Origin: JAWXUK01 sp044432725
GTDB lineage: Bacteria; Bacillota; Clostridia; Oscillospirales; Oscillospiraceae
NCBI GenBank assembly: GCA_044432725.1
Contig: JAWXUL010000004.1
Span: 62,001 to 126,000 of the forward strand
Length of the DNA stretch: 64,000 bases
Reading direction: 5' to 3'
Each line of letters opens with the position of its first letter. Within the stretch, counting starts at the first letter, position 1. Position numbers and translations under genes: made by a program. Under the pieces are notes generated by a model. The model had not been told where the DNA came from. It did no database searches and saw nothing but the letters and a program-made list of their open reading frames with translations. This document shows positions 16,838 to 25,404 of the stretch, one piece after another.

Positions 16838-17818
16838 TTATAAAGTGTCTTTAATGACACGCAAGGAATTTTTTGTGGCAATTTTTTCGATTTGGTCTGC
16901 AGTGAAGCCTTCTTCCAGCATTTTTTCGAAAAAGAGAGGCATTTCTTGGGCACCAGAAATCTCCATAATGGTACCTTTGCTGTTGTCAAAATCCGAGCCC
17001 AAGGACAAAGCGTCAATACCAGCCACGTTGATTACGTGGTGCATTTGACGAAAAACAGATTCGCAAGTACTTCTTTTGTTATTGGGGTCACCTGTGAGCA
17101 AAAAGGGATTGAAAGAAATCCCCACCACGCCACCTTTGTCCCCGATGGCACGTAACATTTGGTCGCTTAAATTTCTGGGGTGAGGGGCAATTTCTCGGCA
17201 ACCACTGTGGGAAGCCACAAAGGGTTTTTTGCTGATATGTTCCACATCCCAGAAACCACCGTCTGATAAGTGGGACACGTCCACAATCATCCCCAGATCG
17301 TTCATCATACTAACGGCATCTTTCCCTAGTTTGCTGAGACCTTTGCTCATGATATCCACATCGCCAGAGCAAGGCACACCCAAACAGTTGGGAAGATTCC
17401 AAGTCAAGGTGAGTAAACGCACCCCTAGCTTGTAAAAACGTTTCAGATTAGAAAGTCTGCCGTCAATAGCTCTGCCATCTTCCATAGATAGAAAAGCAGA
17501 GACTTTGCCAGCACGGGTGTTGCGACGTAAATCGTCGTACTTTCCAGCAAAAGCAGCAGAATCTGGATTTTTCAGGAGTGTCGTTTGGAAGATTCGGTAT
17601 AAACGATTGATATGCTCTTCATCATTGGGGAAAAGAGCACCCATTCGAGTTTTCAACGTAAGAGGAACCATATAAATGGCAAAGAATTGTGCACGACAGC
17701 CATTTTTTTTCAATCTATTCAAATCCACCTGGGCAGAGGGGAGAGAGATGATGTCATGTTCCATACATTTCCATCCCTCGGTCAAGGTGTCGCAGTGTAG
17801 GTCAATATAGGGTACCAT
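16838..17818 (-). CDS. Membrane dipeptidase family (peptidase M19)
   Basis: A 326-residue zinc dipeptidase of the renal dipeptidase family. Metal-site motifs are visible: DLHCDTLTEG near the N-terminus, FLSMEDGRAI (bridging Glu), MIVDVSHLSDGGFWD, FVASHSGCREIAPHPRNLSD and LSLGSDFDN. The start at 17818 follows GGAGGTAAAC; an in-frame extension to 17872 lacks a ribosome site. No signal peptide is seen, so the enzyme is probably cytoplasmic and hydrolyses dipeptides. Confidence 0.92.
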   Translation of the reverse strand: MVPYIDLHCDTLTEGWKCMEHDIISLPSAQVDLNRLKKNGCRAQFFAIYMVPLTLKTRMGALFPNDEEHINRLYRIFQTTLLKNPDSAAFAGKYDDLRRNTRAGKVSAFLSMEDGRAIDGRLSNLKRFYKLGVRLLTLTWNLPNCLGVPCSGDVDIMSKGLSKLGKDAVSMMNDLGMIVDVSHLSDGGFWDVEHISKKPFVASHSGCREIAPHPRNLSDQMLRAIGDKGGVVGISFNPFLLTGDPNNKRSTCESVFRQMHHVINVAGIDALSLGSDFDNSKGTIMEISGAQEMPLFFEKMLEEGFTADQIEKIATKNSLRVIKDTL

Positions 17819-17982
17819 GTTTACCTCCTTATATTCCCATAAAATAGCCTGTAACAAGGCTGTAGGGTACAATATACAGATGATATCTTAAGGGTATTAT
17901 AACATAAAAAAACAAAAGATTCAACAAGAAAAGAAACTTTTAAAAGAAAATTTTAAAAAAAGAAAAAATTTCAAAAAAACTA

Positions 17983-18011
17983 TTGACATTTCCAAATCCC
18001 TGTGGTAATAT
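17983..18011 (+). promoter_or_regulatory. Promoter of the tRNA-Ser pair
   Basis: TTGACA (17983-17988), 17-base spacer, TAATAT (18006-18011). Confidence 0.75.
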
Positions 18012-18050
18012 AACTATTGTATCTGACCTCAAGATTTAAGGGTCTTTTTT

Positions 18051-18138
18051 GGAGAGGTGTCCGAGTGGTCATAAGGAGCTAGTCTTGAAAACTAGTGACT
18101 CGCAAGAGCCGTGGGTTCGAATCCCACCCTCTCCGCCA
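18051..18138 (+). tRNA. tRNA-Ser (TGA anticodon)
   Basis: Class II tRNA with a long variable arm. Acceptor GGAGAGG pairs CCTCTCC, anticodon loop CTTGAAA, T-loop GGTTCGAATCC, encoded CCA. Confidence 0.95.
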
Positions 18139-18166
18139 CAAACTTCTTCACAGTAAAAATTCATAT

Positions 18167-18258
18167 GCAGAAATACCCAAGTGGCTATAAGGGGCTCCCC
18201 TGCTAAGGGAGTAGGCGGGTTAAACCGTGCGAGAGTTCGAATCTCTCTTTCTGCGCCA
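18167..18258 (+). tRNA. tRNA-Ser (GCT anticodon)
   Basis: Class II tRNA. Acceptor GCAGAAA pairs TTTCTGC, anticodon loop CTGCTAA, long variable arm, encoded CCA. It lies 28 bases after the other tRNA-Ser and is probably co-transcribed. Confidence 0.95.
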
Positions 18259-18274
18259 TACTTTAGCAAGTGCA

Positions 18275-18310
18275 AATAAGTCAAACTCTATTTTTAGAGC
18301 TTGACTTATT
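18275..18310 (+). terminator. Terminator of the tRNA-Ser unit
   Basis: 15-bp stem with one mismatch (18275-18289 with 18296-18310) followed by TTGTTTT. Confidence 0.75.
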
Positions 18311-18427
18311 TTGTTTTCATGGTAAAAAAAACAGGCTTCTTCCTTCAGTGGGGAGAAACCTGCTTTTAAGTTTTATCCTGCTGGAACTAGAGGAATCTGA
18401 AGCACTGTTTAGAAGATGGGGAAAGGA

Positions 18428-19132
18428 TTATTTTTCGTAGTTTTCTTTGTCAAACTCTTCTTTTAATCTTTTTAAAGCTTTTTTCTCGATTCGAGAGACA
18501 TAGGAACGGGAAATACCACATTCACTGGCAATTTCCCGTTGGGTTTTAGGGATGAGCGTATCTATGCCATAACGCATTTTCAGAATGTTTTTTTCACGTT
18601 CTGGAAGAAATTTTTCCAACATAGCACGTACTTTGATCCGAGCGTCTCGGTTATCTAAATCCTCTAACATGGTGTCATCTACTGCAAGTACATCCATCAG
18701 GGAAAGGGCACCTGCCTCGTCGCTACCATCTAAGGCATCTGAGAGAGAGACATCCCCTTGGGTTTTACGGATGGAGCGAAAGTGCATAAGTATTTCGTTT
18801 TCAATACACCGACTAGCATAAGTAGCAAGTCTCACATTTTTATCAGCCTTGAAAGTAGAAATCCCCTTAATCAGCCCAATCGTCCCGATCGAAATCAAAT
18901 CATCTTGCTCCCCAGTCTGGGCGTAGTATTTTTTGATAATATGAGCCACCAATCTCAAATTATGCTCCACAAGCTTGTTCCTTGCTTCTAAGCTACCATT
19001 TGCATACTCATCCAGATACTTTCTTTCTTCCTCGGCGGAAAGGGGCTTGGGAAAGGAGCCGCCTCCGCCGGTGAGACGTAAAGAAAAGAAAAGTCCGTTC
19101 ATCACAAGGTAAATCAATGGGGAAAAAAACAT
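18428..19132 (-). CDS. sigK: RNA polymerase sporulation sigma factor SigK
   Basis: A 234-residue sigma-70-family factor. Region 2 has NLRLVAHIIKKYY, DLISIGTIGLIKGI and RLATYASRCIENEI; region 4 has LPEREKNILKMRYG and the helix-turn-helix TQREIASECGISRSYVSRIE. The N-terminal hydrophobic stretch before the first motif resembles the pro-sequence of pro-sigma-K. GTAGGAGGTG precedes the ATG. The reading frame is continuous, so no skin element splits it as in Bacillus subtilis. It directs late mother-cell gene expression during sporulation. Confidence 0.9.
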   Translation of the reverse strand: MFFSPLIYLVMNGLFFSLRLTGGGGSFPKPLSAEEERKYLDEYANGSLEARNKLVEHNLRLVAHIIKKYYAQTGEQDDLISIGTIGLIKGISTFKADKNVRLATYASRCIENEILMHFRSIRKTQGDVSLSDALDGSDEAGALSLMDVLAVDDTMLEDLDNRDARIKVRAMLEKFLPEREKNILKMRYGIDTLIPKTQREIASECGISRSYVSRIEKKALKRLKEEFDKENYEK

Positions 19133-19172
19133 AAAAACACCTCCTACGACAGTGTATGAGGTGTTTTTACTT

Positions 19173-19361
19173 TTAGAACTCTAAGTCGAAATCTGTAGAA
19201 GCGAATTTCTTTCGGAGTTTTTCTTTTTCCATTTCCAGCGCTTCTTCTGACAAAGAAATACAAATGCAATCATAACACATACCAACTTCATCTAGGCTGA
19301 CTTCTCCAGCAGTGCAGTGGTTATCTTCTTGGTAGATACAAAATCTATGACGACAGGTCAT
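19173..19361 (-). CDS. Small Cys-rich protein (62 aa), unknown
   Basis: MTCRHRFCIYQEDNHCTAGE at the N-terminus, then CYDCICISLSEEALEMEKEK and a charged helix. Six cysteines in the first 34 residues suggest metal binding. AAAGGAGGTGACTTT precedes the ATG. It is divergent from a small HTH gene. A decayed paralogue with the same divergent arrangement lies at 39743-39920. Confidence 0.7.
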   Translation of the reverse strand: MTCRHRFCIYQEDNHCTAGEVSLDEVGMCYDCICISLSEEALEMEKEKLRKKFASTDFDLEF

Positions 19362-19444
19362 AAAGTCACCTCCTTTTACATGGTGAATATTTTCACTATA
19401 CTTTGGTTAAAAAAATAACCTATAATAAGGTAGAGGTGAATTCA

Positions 19445-19666
19445 ATGGCTATTAGTTATGTTCCTTTGGTGAAAACAATGGAAGAAAAAGAGATTTCTTG
19501 GTATTTTTTAGCTCAGCAAGGTATCGACCACAGAACATTGCATCAATTACGGCATAATATGAACATCACTTTGAAAACCTTGGAAAAAATCTGTTCAATT
19601 TTACACTGTACTCCCAATGATGTTTTGGCTTTTGTCCCAGAAAAAGTAGAATCTACTGTAATATAG
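19445..19666 (+). CDS. Small HTH (XRE/Cro-type) regulator
   Basis: A 73-residue protein. ISWYFLAQQGIDHRTLHQLR followed by ITLKTLEKICSILHCTPNDV is a complete Cro/CI-like helix-turn-helix of the YozG/SinR type. The ATG at 19445 follows AGAGGTGA; upstream in-frame codons lack a site. Divergent from the small Cys-rich protein, which it may regulate. Its transcript ends at a strong hairpin at 19718-19743. Confidence 0.75.
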   Translation: MAISYVPLVKTMEEKEISWYFLAQQGIDHRTLHQLRHNMNITLKTLEKICSILHCTPNDVLAFVPEKVESTVI

Positions 19667-19717
19667 TGAATGTAATCAGTATATAGAATTTTAAAGAAAA
19701 AGTCAATATTATTTTAA

Positions 19718-19743
19718 AGGCAGTCTTTCTTTTGAAAGACTGC
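19718..19743 (+). terminator. Terminator of the HTH gene
   Basis: GGCAGTCTTTC...GAAAGACTGCC hairpin followed by TATATTTTTAT. Nearly identical to the hairpin at 39351-39376. Confidence 0.85.
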
Positions 19744-19852
19744 CTATATTTTTATGTTTGGATCATTCGTATCATACCTCGATAAGTGTTACGAACTCAA
19801 CAATGATACACCTCACTCTTTCAAGATGACAGCCAAGGATCAGAGAGGTTTT
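19744..19852 (+). repeat. Conserved intergenic block, copy A
   Basis: Strongly similar to the reverse complement of 39243-39350, including shared runs GTGTTACGAACTCAACAATG and CTTTCAAGATGA. No start codon or ribosome site, but an open frame (YLDKCYELNND...) is conserved between the copies. From 19853 to 19995 nothing was recognised. Confidence 0.7.
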
Positions 19853-19995
19853 TCCCCATTTTGTTGGGATATCATTTCACAAGAGCAGAGGGAGAACAGG
19901 GCTCTGTCCAGAGGTTTACTGCGATGAAATTTCTCTACCACTTAGGCAGTTGGTACCAGTTGACACGGTGATTTGTAGCATAATTTTCTCCTTTT

Positions 19996-20220
19996 TCAAA
20001 AGGGTGGAAATGGTACAGAGTCGAGCCATGTCTGGATGGAATCTTTGATTTTGCCAGCAATTTTCAGCATCATCTCATCTGTGTTATCTACATCCGCCAC
20101 GGTTTCGTCATCATCCATACCGATTATGATGGTTCCACTCTCTGAATTGGCAAAAGCTTTGATGGTTTTCAGGATAGAGTCGCTGTATTCTCGTTTGTAT
20201 TCTAGTTGTGACCCTTCCAT
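19996..20220 (-). pseudogene. Truncated AlbA_2/Schlafen-type ATP-binding protein fragment
   Basis: A 74-residue frame: MEGSQLEYKREYSDSILKTI then AFANSESGTIIIGMDD. This is the N-terminal AlbA_2 (divergent AAA-4/Schlafen-like) domain of a family usually 400-500 residues long. The frame ends soon after this domain in VPFPPF and no continuation is seen downstream. AGAGGTG precedes the ATG, so it may be expressed, but it is most likely a remnant. Confidence 0.65.
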
Positions 20221-20287
20221 TTGTATCACCTCTTTTCACTATTTTATTATAAATGAAGTTGGAATGCAAGGATATTGAAAAGATTTA

Positions 20288-21601
20288 TCATCGAAAAATC
20301 CCTATCAATCCCAAAATCAGATATTCTTTTCCAAAATAATCTTTTAATTCCAATAAACCGAGATAAATGACTGAGAGAAACAATTTCAGTTCTCGCTCAC
20401 TTTTTGGTTTTCTCATTTTTTGTGCACCACTGAAAAAATATATTTCTTGGCAAAGTTCTTCTATCTGTTCAACTTTATAATTCAAATATTTTTCGTAATA
20501 TTGCAAGGCATTTTTATTTAAATAAGCAGAAATTTCATCTAAAGCAGAATGAAAAACAGGTTGAGACTGAAAATAACGCACCTGTTTCAGGGAAAACCCC
20601 CATGTCTCTTTTACAATAGATTCAGCCTCTTTGTCTTTGATACAAGAAAAAAGAGAATCCTCCATGAATACATCAAAAAAAGGGACAACACAGGTTGATT
20701 TCACTTCTGTTTCACTGCGGTCAAACTCCAATAAGTTGGAAAGTTTCATAAAGCCCCATTGTGATAATGGAATATTTACAGAGTTATCCTTTTCAAAAAG
20801 AGAACATAATTGTGCAAATAGTCGTAAATAATCACGGTTCTTATGAAAATTTTTTCCATTATCTTTGTCTATTTCATAGTGTTTGTAGCGAAAAAGAGAT
20901 TCTAAATTCACTGAGATATCCTTATTTGTTTGAAGTCTGCTCACATGATTGACAATAATTTGATATAGATACAAAGGAGCTACTTTCCGTAGTGATTCAT
21001 AGGAGTTTAAGTCAGAAATGAGAGTTTCTAGATTATAAAGAAAAACCCCATTGCCCTTCAATTTATCCGTGAAAATTTTAGTGATATTCCAAAGTTCTTT
21101 GGTGCTGACATTTGTTTTAGGCAGAGATACTTGATTTTTTTTGAATAGTTGAGGAACAATAAAATTCCATGACTCTGACAAAGATTCTATGATGGAAAGA
21201 TTTTTTTCTACTTCTTCAAATTGATCCATAGCAAATATAAATTCATCTGTACTTTGTTTTGATTGTGCCTGAAGTAAACTTCCTTGTTCAGGCAAGTAAA
21301 GTCTTAATAAACGCCCTAAATCTTTTGTATACACTTCTACTTCACTGATTGAGATGCAGGTCTGAAAGGAATCATCTAAATTAAATTGAAACTTTTCACC
21401 CAGATGAATCAGTTCTTTTTGCCATGTGATTCGTTTTTCTTCCACTTCCTCTAAACTTAGGTTTTCTTGCTTTAACCAATCTTCAAGGCTAAAATCCTCT
21501 TTTTCATTGAGAAATATCTCTTCCAGCTCTTCCATAGACATCGTTTCATCATAGATCCCTTCTAGAACTTTTGCAGAAAAGAGATTGTCAAATAATTTCA
21601 T
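20288..21601 (-). CDS. Hypothetical helical protein (437 aa)
   Basis: No family recognised. The protein is soluble, rich in Glu, Leu, Lys and Phe, and mostly helical, with a segment LEEIFLNEKEDFSLEDWLKQ near the N-terminus and no signal peptide or membrane span apart from a weakly hydrophobic C-terminus (LFLSVIYLGLLELKDYF). It begins at ATG 21601 with a modest GGGTGATATG upstream. It stands alone, flanked by gene fragments, suggesting an accessory region. Confidence 0.65.
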   Translation of the reverse strand: MKLFDNLFSAKVLEGIYDETMSMEELEEIFLNEKEDFSLEDWLKQENLSLEEVEEKRITWQKELIHLGEKFQFNLDDSFQTCISISEVEVYTKDLGRLLRLYLPEQGSLLQAQSKQSTDEFIFAMDQFEEVEKNLSIIESLSESWNFIVPQLFKKNQVSLPKTNVSTKELWNITKIFTDKLKGNGVFLYNLETLISDLNSYESLRKVAPLYLYQIIVNHVSRLQTNKDISVNLESLFRYKHYEIDKDNGKNFHKNRDYLRLFAQLCSLFEKDNSVNIPLSQWGFMKLSNLLEFDRSETEVKSTCVVPFFDVFMEDSLFSCIKDKEAESIVKETWGFSLKQVRYFQSQPVFHSALDEISAYLNKNALQYYEKYLNYKVEQIEELCQEIYFFSGAQKMRKPKSERELKLFLSVIYLGLLELKDYFGKEYLILGLIGIFR

Positions 21602-21649
21602 TCATATCACCCTATTTTAGTATAGCACAGATATTTATAGCTTACAACA

Positions 21650-21691
21650 AGAAGTAGTTCCGAAAATTATATTTGTTTCGGAACTACTTCT
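21650..21691. repeat. Perfect 16-bp inverted repeat
   Basis: Arms 21650-21665 and 21676-21691 (AGAAGTAGTTCCGAAA and its complement) with a 10-nt loop. No T-run follows on either strand, so it is not a classical terminator. It lies 49 bases upstream of the hypothetical gene start. The rest of 21692-21930 shows nothing. Confidence 0.6.
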
Positions 21692-21934
21692 CTTAAAAAA
21701 AGAACATATGGTATAAAATCAAACTATCAATGAAGGAAAGAGCCTATTGGTACCTCAGCCAATCACCTTATGCAAATAACGGATTTCCTATTTTACTATT
21801 TATAATGGCTTATTTTATCCATACTTTGAATAATTTAGTGTTGCCGATAAAAAAATTTCCCTTTCTCTTCCTCTGGGACATCTCTTTGCCTTTCTAGCAT
21901 GATTCCTTCTGCCGTGGTTTTTCTGGATCTGGGG

Positions 21935-21963
21935 TTGACGACTCAATTTTTTTATGCTAAAAT
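21935..21963 (+). promoter_or_regulatory. Promoter of the 22.0-kb membrane protein gene
   Basis: TTGACG (21935-21940), 17-base spacer, TAAAAT (21958-21963). Confidence 0.6.
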
Positions 21964-22003
21964 AGAGTTAGAGAAAACTAACTAACTGAAAGGAGTGCTA
22001 AAA

Positions 22004-22495
22004 ATGTCTTTACTCATCCAATGTGTCATCGCTTGTATTCTGTTCACTTGTCTTGTCCTGCCCTCTGGATACAAAGACCCTGTGAAGCAGATCATGTCTT
22101 ATCCTCCAGCCATCAGAAAAAGAGTGGAATCCTTGCCAGAATATCAAGACACCATCCAATCCATAGAAAAAAGGCATATTTCTGTCAAAATCATTGCGGC
22201 ATTTGTGTTCGTGATCATTTTCGCTGTCATTGCTTACTATTCTCAGGCAAGGACTTTTTCCTCTGCCTTTCGCCACACCTTTTTGTTATTTCTCGGCGTG
22301 AATCTGTTTGATACCGTGGTGTTGGATATCGGTCTTTTTTGTCACAGCAAAAAAATGGTGATTTCAGGGACAGAAGACATGGTCAAAGAGTATCGTAGCC
22401 CTTGGCATCATGTGAAAGGATTTTTCATTGGCACAGTGATCAGCATTGTTGTGTCCTTGCTGAGTGGCAGTTTGATTCATTTCTTTGTGGCGTAG
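22004..22495 (+). CDS. Hypothetical four-helix membrane protein
   Basis: A 163-residue protein with hydrophobic segments near residues 2-19, 52-72, 83-103 and 137-160. The ATG at 22004 follows GAAAGGAGTG; the upstream in-frame GTG overlaps that site. A SYPPAIRKRVESLPEYQ segment is cytoplasmic or periplasmic. No family recognised. It has its own promoter. Confidence 0.65.
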   Translation: MSLLIQCVIACILFTCLVLPSGYKDPVKQIMSYPPAIRKRVESLPEYQDTIQSIEKRHISVKIIAAFVFVIIFAVIAYYSQARTFSSAFRHTFLLFLGVNLFDTVVLDIGLFCHSKKMVISGTEDMVKEYRSPWHHVKGFFIGTVISIVVSLLSGSLIHFFVA

Positions 22496-22510
22496 GTCTG
22501 GTTCTATGAA

Positions 22511-22848
22511 ATGATGTCACGGAAGAAAAGTGGCTCATTAAAGAAAAAAGAAACATTTCACCCAAGAAGGTTTGGTACAAAAAGAAACATTTATTCCGCA
22601 GATATCAGTCTTGTCGAGGCGGAAAAGCTTGATAAAATACCATCTTTGGAGATACCAGAGGATGGAATCGGAATGAATCAGCATATATATTGGTAACTGC
22701 TTATGCACCCTATTCCGACACAGTGATACATTATCTCAAAGAAGAAGGTCATGGCACAATCAACCATTACATGGAAAATGTCACTTTATATTCTACCCAT
22801 TTAAGTAGCATCCCCCATCATCAGCGCCACATGGATACACGATACTGA
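22511..22848 (+). pseudogene. Degraded gene remnant
   Basis: One frame runs from 22511 to about 22680 (RRFGTKRNIYSADISLVEAE). A shifted frame continues as AYILVTAYAPYSDTVIHYLK and ends at TGA 22846-22848. The two read as one protein joined by a frameshift near 22675. No recognised family, no good ribosome site. Confidence 0.5.
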
Positions 22849-22923
22849 CTTATCTGATTTGGAATGGGAGGGCTGATTTTTAGGCTATTTTAGTATGAAT
22901 GTTATCTGAAAGTAGGTTTTATC

Positions 22924-23643
22924 ATGATTAATGTAGGGGATCGAATCGTAAATACCTTTGTTTACCCCATTCAGGAGGGTTATGTGATGATTGACACAGG
23001 TTATGAAAATATGTTTCAAAGTCGTGAAAAGAGATTAAAAAAGAAAAATATCTCTGTCAAAGAGGTGAAATACATTTTTTTAACCCACGCACATGACGAC
23101 CACGCTGGGTTTGTGAACGAGATGATTCAAGAGAATCCAGACATTCGTGTGATTATGAGTCCAAAAGGCTTGGACACCTTAAAAAATGGCAAAAACCCCA
23201 ATATAGGTGGTTGTTCTGGCACGCAGAGTTATTTATTTTGCCAAATCCTGAAACTGTTTGGCAAGGGGAGTCACACTTTCCCACCCATCAAGGCAGAATT
23301 TGAAGGAAACTTATGGTTCCTCACCCCGGACAATCAGGCAGAAATGGAAGAGAAATTAGAGGGAACCATACTGGAAACCTCTGGACATACCTGTGATTCT
23401 ATTTCTTTGCTGACAAAAGAGGGCAACTTGTTTTGTGGGGACTTGGCAATGAGTGGCATTCCTAGTAAAAATAACATGATTATATGGATTGAAAATGAAG
23501 AAGAATACGAGAAGTCGTGGGGGAAAGTGCTTGAAACAGAGACAAAAAGGATATATCCCGCCCATGGCAGTCCTTTTTCAGTGGCTAAATTAGCAAAAAA
23601 TAAGAATAAAATCCAAAAAGTCAAACTGATTCCATTATCATAA
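22924..23643 (+). CDS. MBL-fold metallo-hydrolase
   Basis: A 239-residue metallo-beta-lactamase-fold protein. The zinc motif FLTHAHDDHAG is complete, followed by LETSGHTCDSISLLT (third His), LFCGDLAMSG (bridging Asp) and YPAHGSPF (last His). Substrate unknown: the superfamily includes thioesterases, lactonases and sulfur dioxygenases. Followed after 14 bp by a GNAT gene, probably in one operon. Confidence 0.88.
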   Translation: MINVGDRIVNTFVYPIQEGYVMIDTGYENMFQSREKRLKKKNISVKEVKYIFLTHAHDDHAGFVNEMIQENPDIRVIMSPKGLDTLKNGKNPNIGGCSGTQSYLFCQILKLFGKGSHTFPPIKAEFEGNLWFLTPDNQAEMEEKLEGTILETSGHTCDSISLLTKEGNLFCGDLAMSGIPSKNNMIIWIENEEEYEKSWGKVLETETKRIYPAHGSPFSVAKLAKNKNKIQKVKLIPLS

Positions 23644-23657
23644 GAAAAGGGGGGACC

Positions 23658-24185
23658 ATGAAGCTTAGTGAAAAAATAGTGAAAACCAGTGCCCCTGACT
23701 TCGACTACATTAAAAGTTTCATGAAACGAGTCTTTCCACAAGAGGAACTCTTTCCCATGTCATTACTTATGGCGCTGAATAAGTTGAAACGCTGTAATTT
23801 TCAGGCTTTTTATGAAGATGAACAATTTATCGGCATCCTATATACCATAGAATTTCCAAAATTTGTCCATATTAAATATCTTGCTGTCAATGACGTACTA
23901 CATTCAAAGGGGTATGGGACAGAAATGCTCCACTTGTTAAAGGGTAGGTATGGTGATGAAACTTGTACTTTATTTGTGGAAACATTAGATTCTACAGCTG
24001 AAAATTTTCTACAAAGAGAGAAAAGAATTGCCTTTTATGAGAGGAATGGTTTTCATCAAGTAGGAGTAAAGATAGGTAATAAAAAGCCCCTTTACGATAT
24101 TTTGTCCTCTAATCCAAACTTAAGGAAAGAGCACTGCAAGAAAGCATTGCGTTTTATTCCCATGAAGGTGTTTGTGGAAAGATGA
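23658..24185 (+). CDS. GNAT-family N-acetyltransferase
   Basis: A 175-residue protein. VHIKYLAVNDVLHSKGYGTE is the GNAT beta4-alpha3 region with the acetyl-CoA pyrophosphate loop SKGYGT. RIAFYERNGFHQVG is the C-terminal motif B. AAAAGGGGGGACC precedes the ATG. Acceptor substrate unknown. Confidence 0.85.
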   Translation: MKLSEKIVKTSAPDFDYIKSFMKRVFPQEELFPMSLLMALNKLKRCNFQAFYEDEQFIGILYTIEFPKFVHIKYLAVNDVLHSKGYGTEMLHLLKGRYGDETCTLFVETLDSTAENFLQREKRIAFYERNGFHQVGVKIGNKKPLYDILSSNPNLRKEHCKKALRFIPMKVFVER

Positions 24186-24254
24186 GGAGAAGAGGCAGCT
24201 CACATAATTCCTCCGACAAAGTGAGAAAAGAAATCAGACGAGAAAATTTCAATA

Positions 24255-24289
24255 AAAGGAGCCAGTGTAGAAATTACACTGGCTCCTTT
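24255..24289 (+). terminator. Terminator after the MBL/GNAT operon
   Basis: Perfect 15-bp stem (24255-24269 with 24275-24289) between convergent genes. Confidence 0.8.
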
Positions 24290-24341
24290 CTTAGAACAAA
24301 AAACTTCTACTTGTCACATTGAAAGAAATTGATTTCTTCTA

Positions 24342-25064
24342 TCAGATTAGTTCCTCAGGAGCATCTTTTCCCAGATTGGTATCTTGGAATTTTTGGTAAG
24401 CATAACGAAAATAGAAAAAAACTAAAATTGCTTCACCTAAAAAACTACTCAAGAAAATAAGTTTTGGATCAAAGATTACCCCAACTAAGGTAAATCCAAG
24501 CATACCTAGGGTAGAAATCAACATATTATAGTCCTTTTTGTAACGAATGGTGACGATTGCACCAGCTGACATGGGGATTAAAGTGCCGTAACTCAGAAAT
24601 TTTAAAATGAAGCGAGAGAGAAAGAAGGCATTATCCTTGTCAATAGAATGACGAATCACACCGCCGTAGTCAATCAGATCCACTGGAGAGGTAAAAATCG
24701 CCACAATCGCTCCTCCTGACAGGAAAAAAACAAGAACCCACACTAATTTAGTGTAATTTTTGTGGAGTAATTTCCCACAATCACGAAAAGCGTTCAGCAC
24801 AATCATCATAATCAGAGGTGTCAGAGCGTGGAAAACGTGTCGGAAGATACCAATCCAATAAAATCCAGAAACATTGACCAAGTGATACCCCAAGCCAGTG
24901 ATGATTGTGTCATAACATAAACCAAAAGAGATCAATCCATTGAATAAAAAGATAGAGTCTTTTGATTTTTTGTAATATATTAGGGAGAAAATTCCCACTG
25001 ACAATAAAAAAGCGAAGAGTAAATAGCAGTAAGTGGGGTTGATTTGTTCAAATAGTTTTAACAT
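24342..25064 (-). CDS. Hypothetical seven-helix membrane protein
   Basis: A 240-residue integral membrane protein with about seven hydrophobic segments (near residues 12-31, 37-56, 70-90, 108-125, 152-171, 181-199 and 203-222) and short charged loops. No catalytic or transport signature recognised. Monocistronic, ending near a convergent terminator. Confidence 0.65.
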   Translation of the reverse strand: MLKLFEQINPTYCYLLFAFLLSVGIFSLIYYKKSKDSIFLFNGLISFGLCYDTIITGLGYHLVNVSGFYWIGIFRHVFHALTPLIMMIVLNAFRDCGKLLHKNYTKLVWVLVFFLSGGAIVAIFTSPVDLIDYGGVIRHSIDKDNAFFLSRFILKFLSYGTLIPMSAGAIVTIRYKKDYNMLISTLGMLGFTLVGVIFDPKLIFLSSFLGEAILVFFYFRYAYQKFQDTNLGKDAPEELI

Positions 25065-25109
25065 AAGTACCTCGTTTTAATATGATTGGAGATTTTACAA
25101 CGTAAGTTT

Positions 25110-25320
25110 TCTTCGGCAAATGGATTTGCTAAGGCAATACCTCATAATTGCCGTTTTCAAATTTCAAGAAAAATTGTTTCCCCTAAAGGGACTTCCAAGG
25201 TCGCACAAAAAGTTGAAATTTGAGCGTAATCCTTGGTGGATTGCCGAAAATTTCAGCGAATTTGTGGGACGATTTTTGAAGGAATTTGGAAATGAGTGAT
25301 TGTGAGGTGTTGCCCTAAGG
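25110..25320 (+). repeat. Dispersed intergenic repeat, copy A
   Basis: Contains the palindrome AATCCTTGGTGGATT (25228-25242) within about 60 bases that align with copy B at 42800-42860, and a shared end (ATTGTG-G-TGTTG-C-TA type). An open frame (KFERNPWWIAENFSEF) is similar to the copy B frame (KIESHPWWITEIFIDF). No gene is otherwise seen in 25065-25404. Confidence 0.6.
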
Positions 25321-25404
25321 ATAGAGAGTAATCATGGCCCTTGTGATGATTTGGAATATTACCAACAGGAAATTTTCTTCTTATAAGCTGAAATTTATTT
25401 GTGA

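Noticed and set aside
18428..19132. skin-like element interrupting sigK
   Set aside because: The reading frame is continuous from region 2 to region 4.
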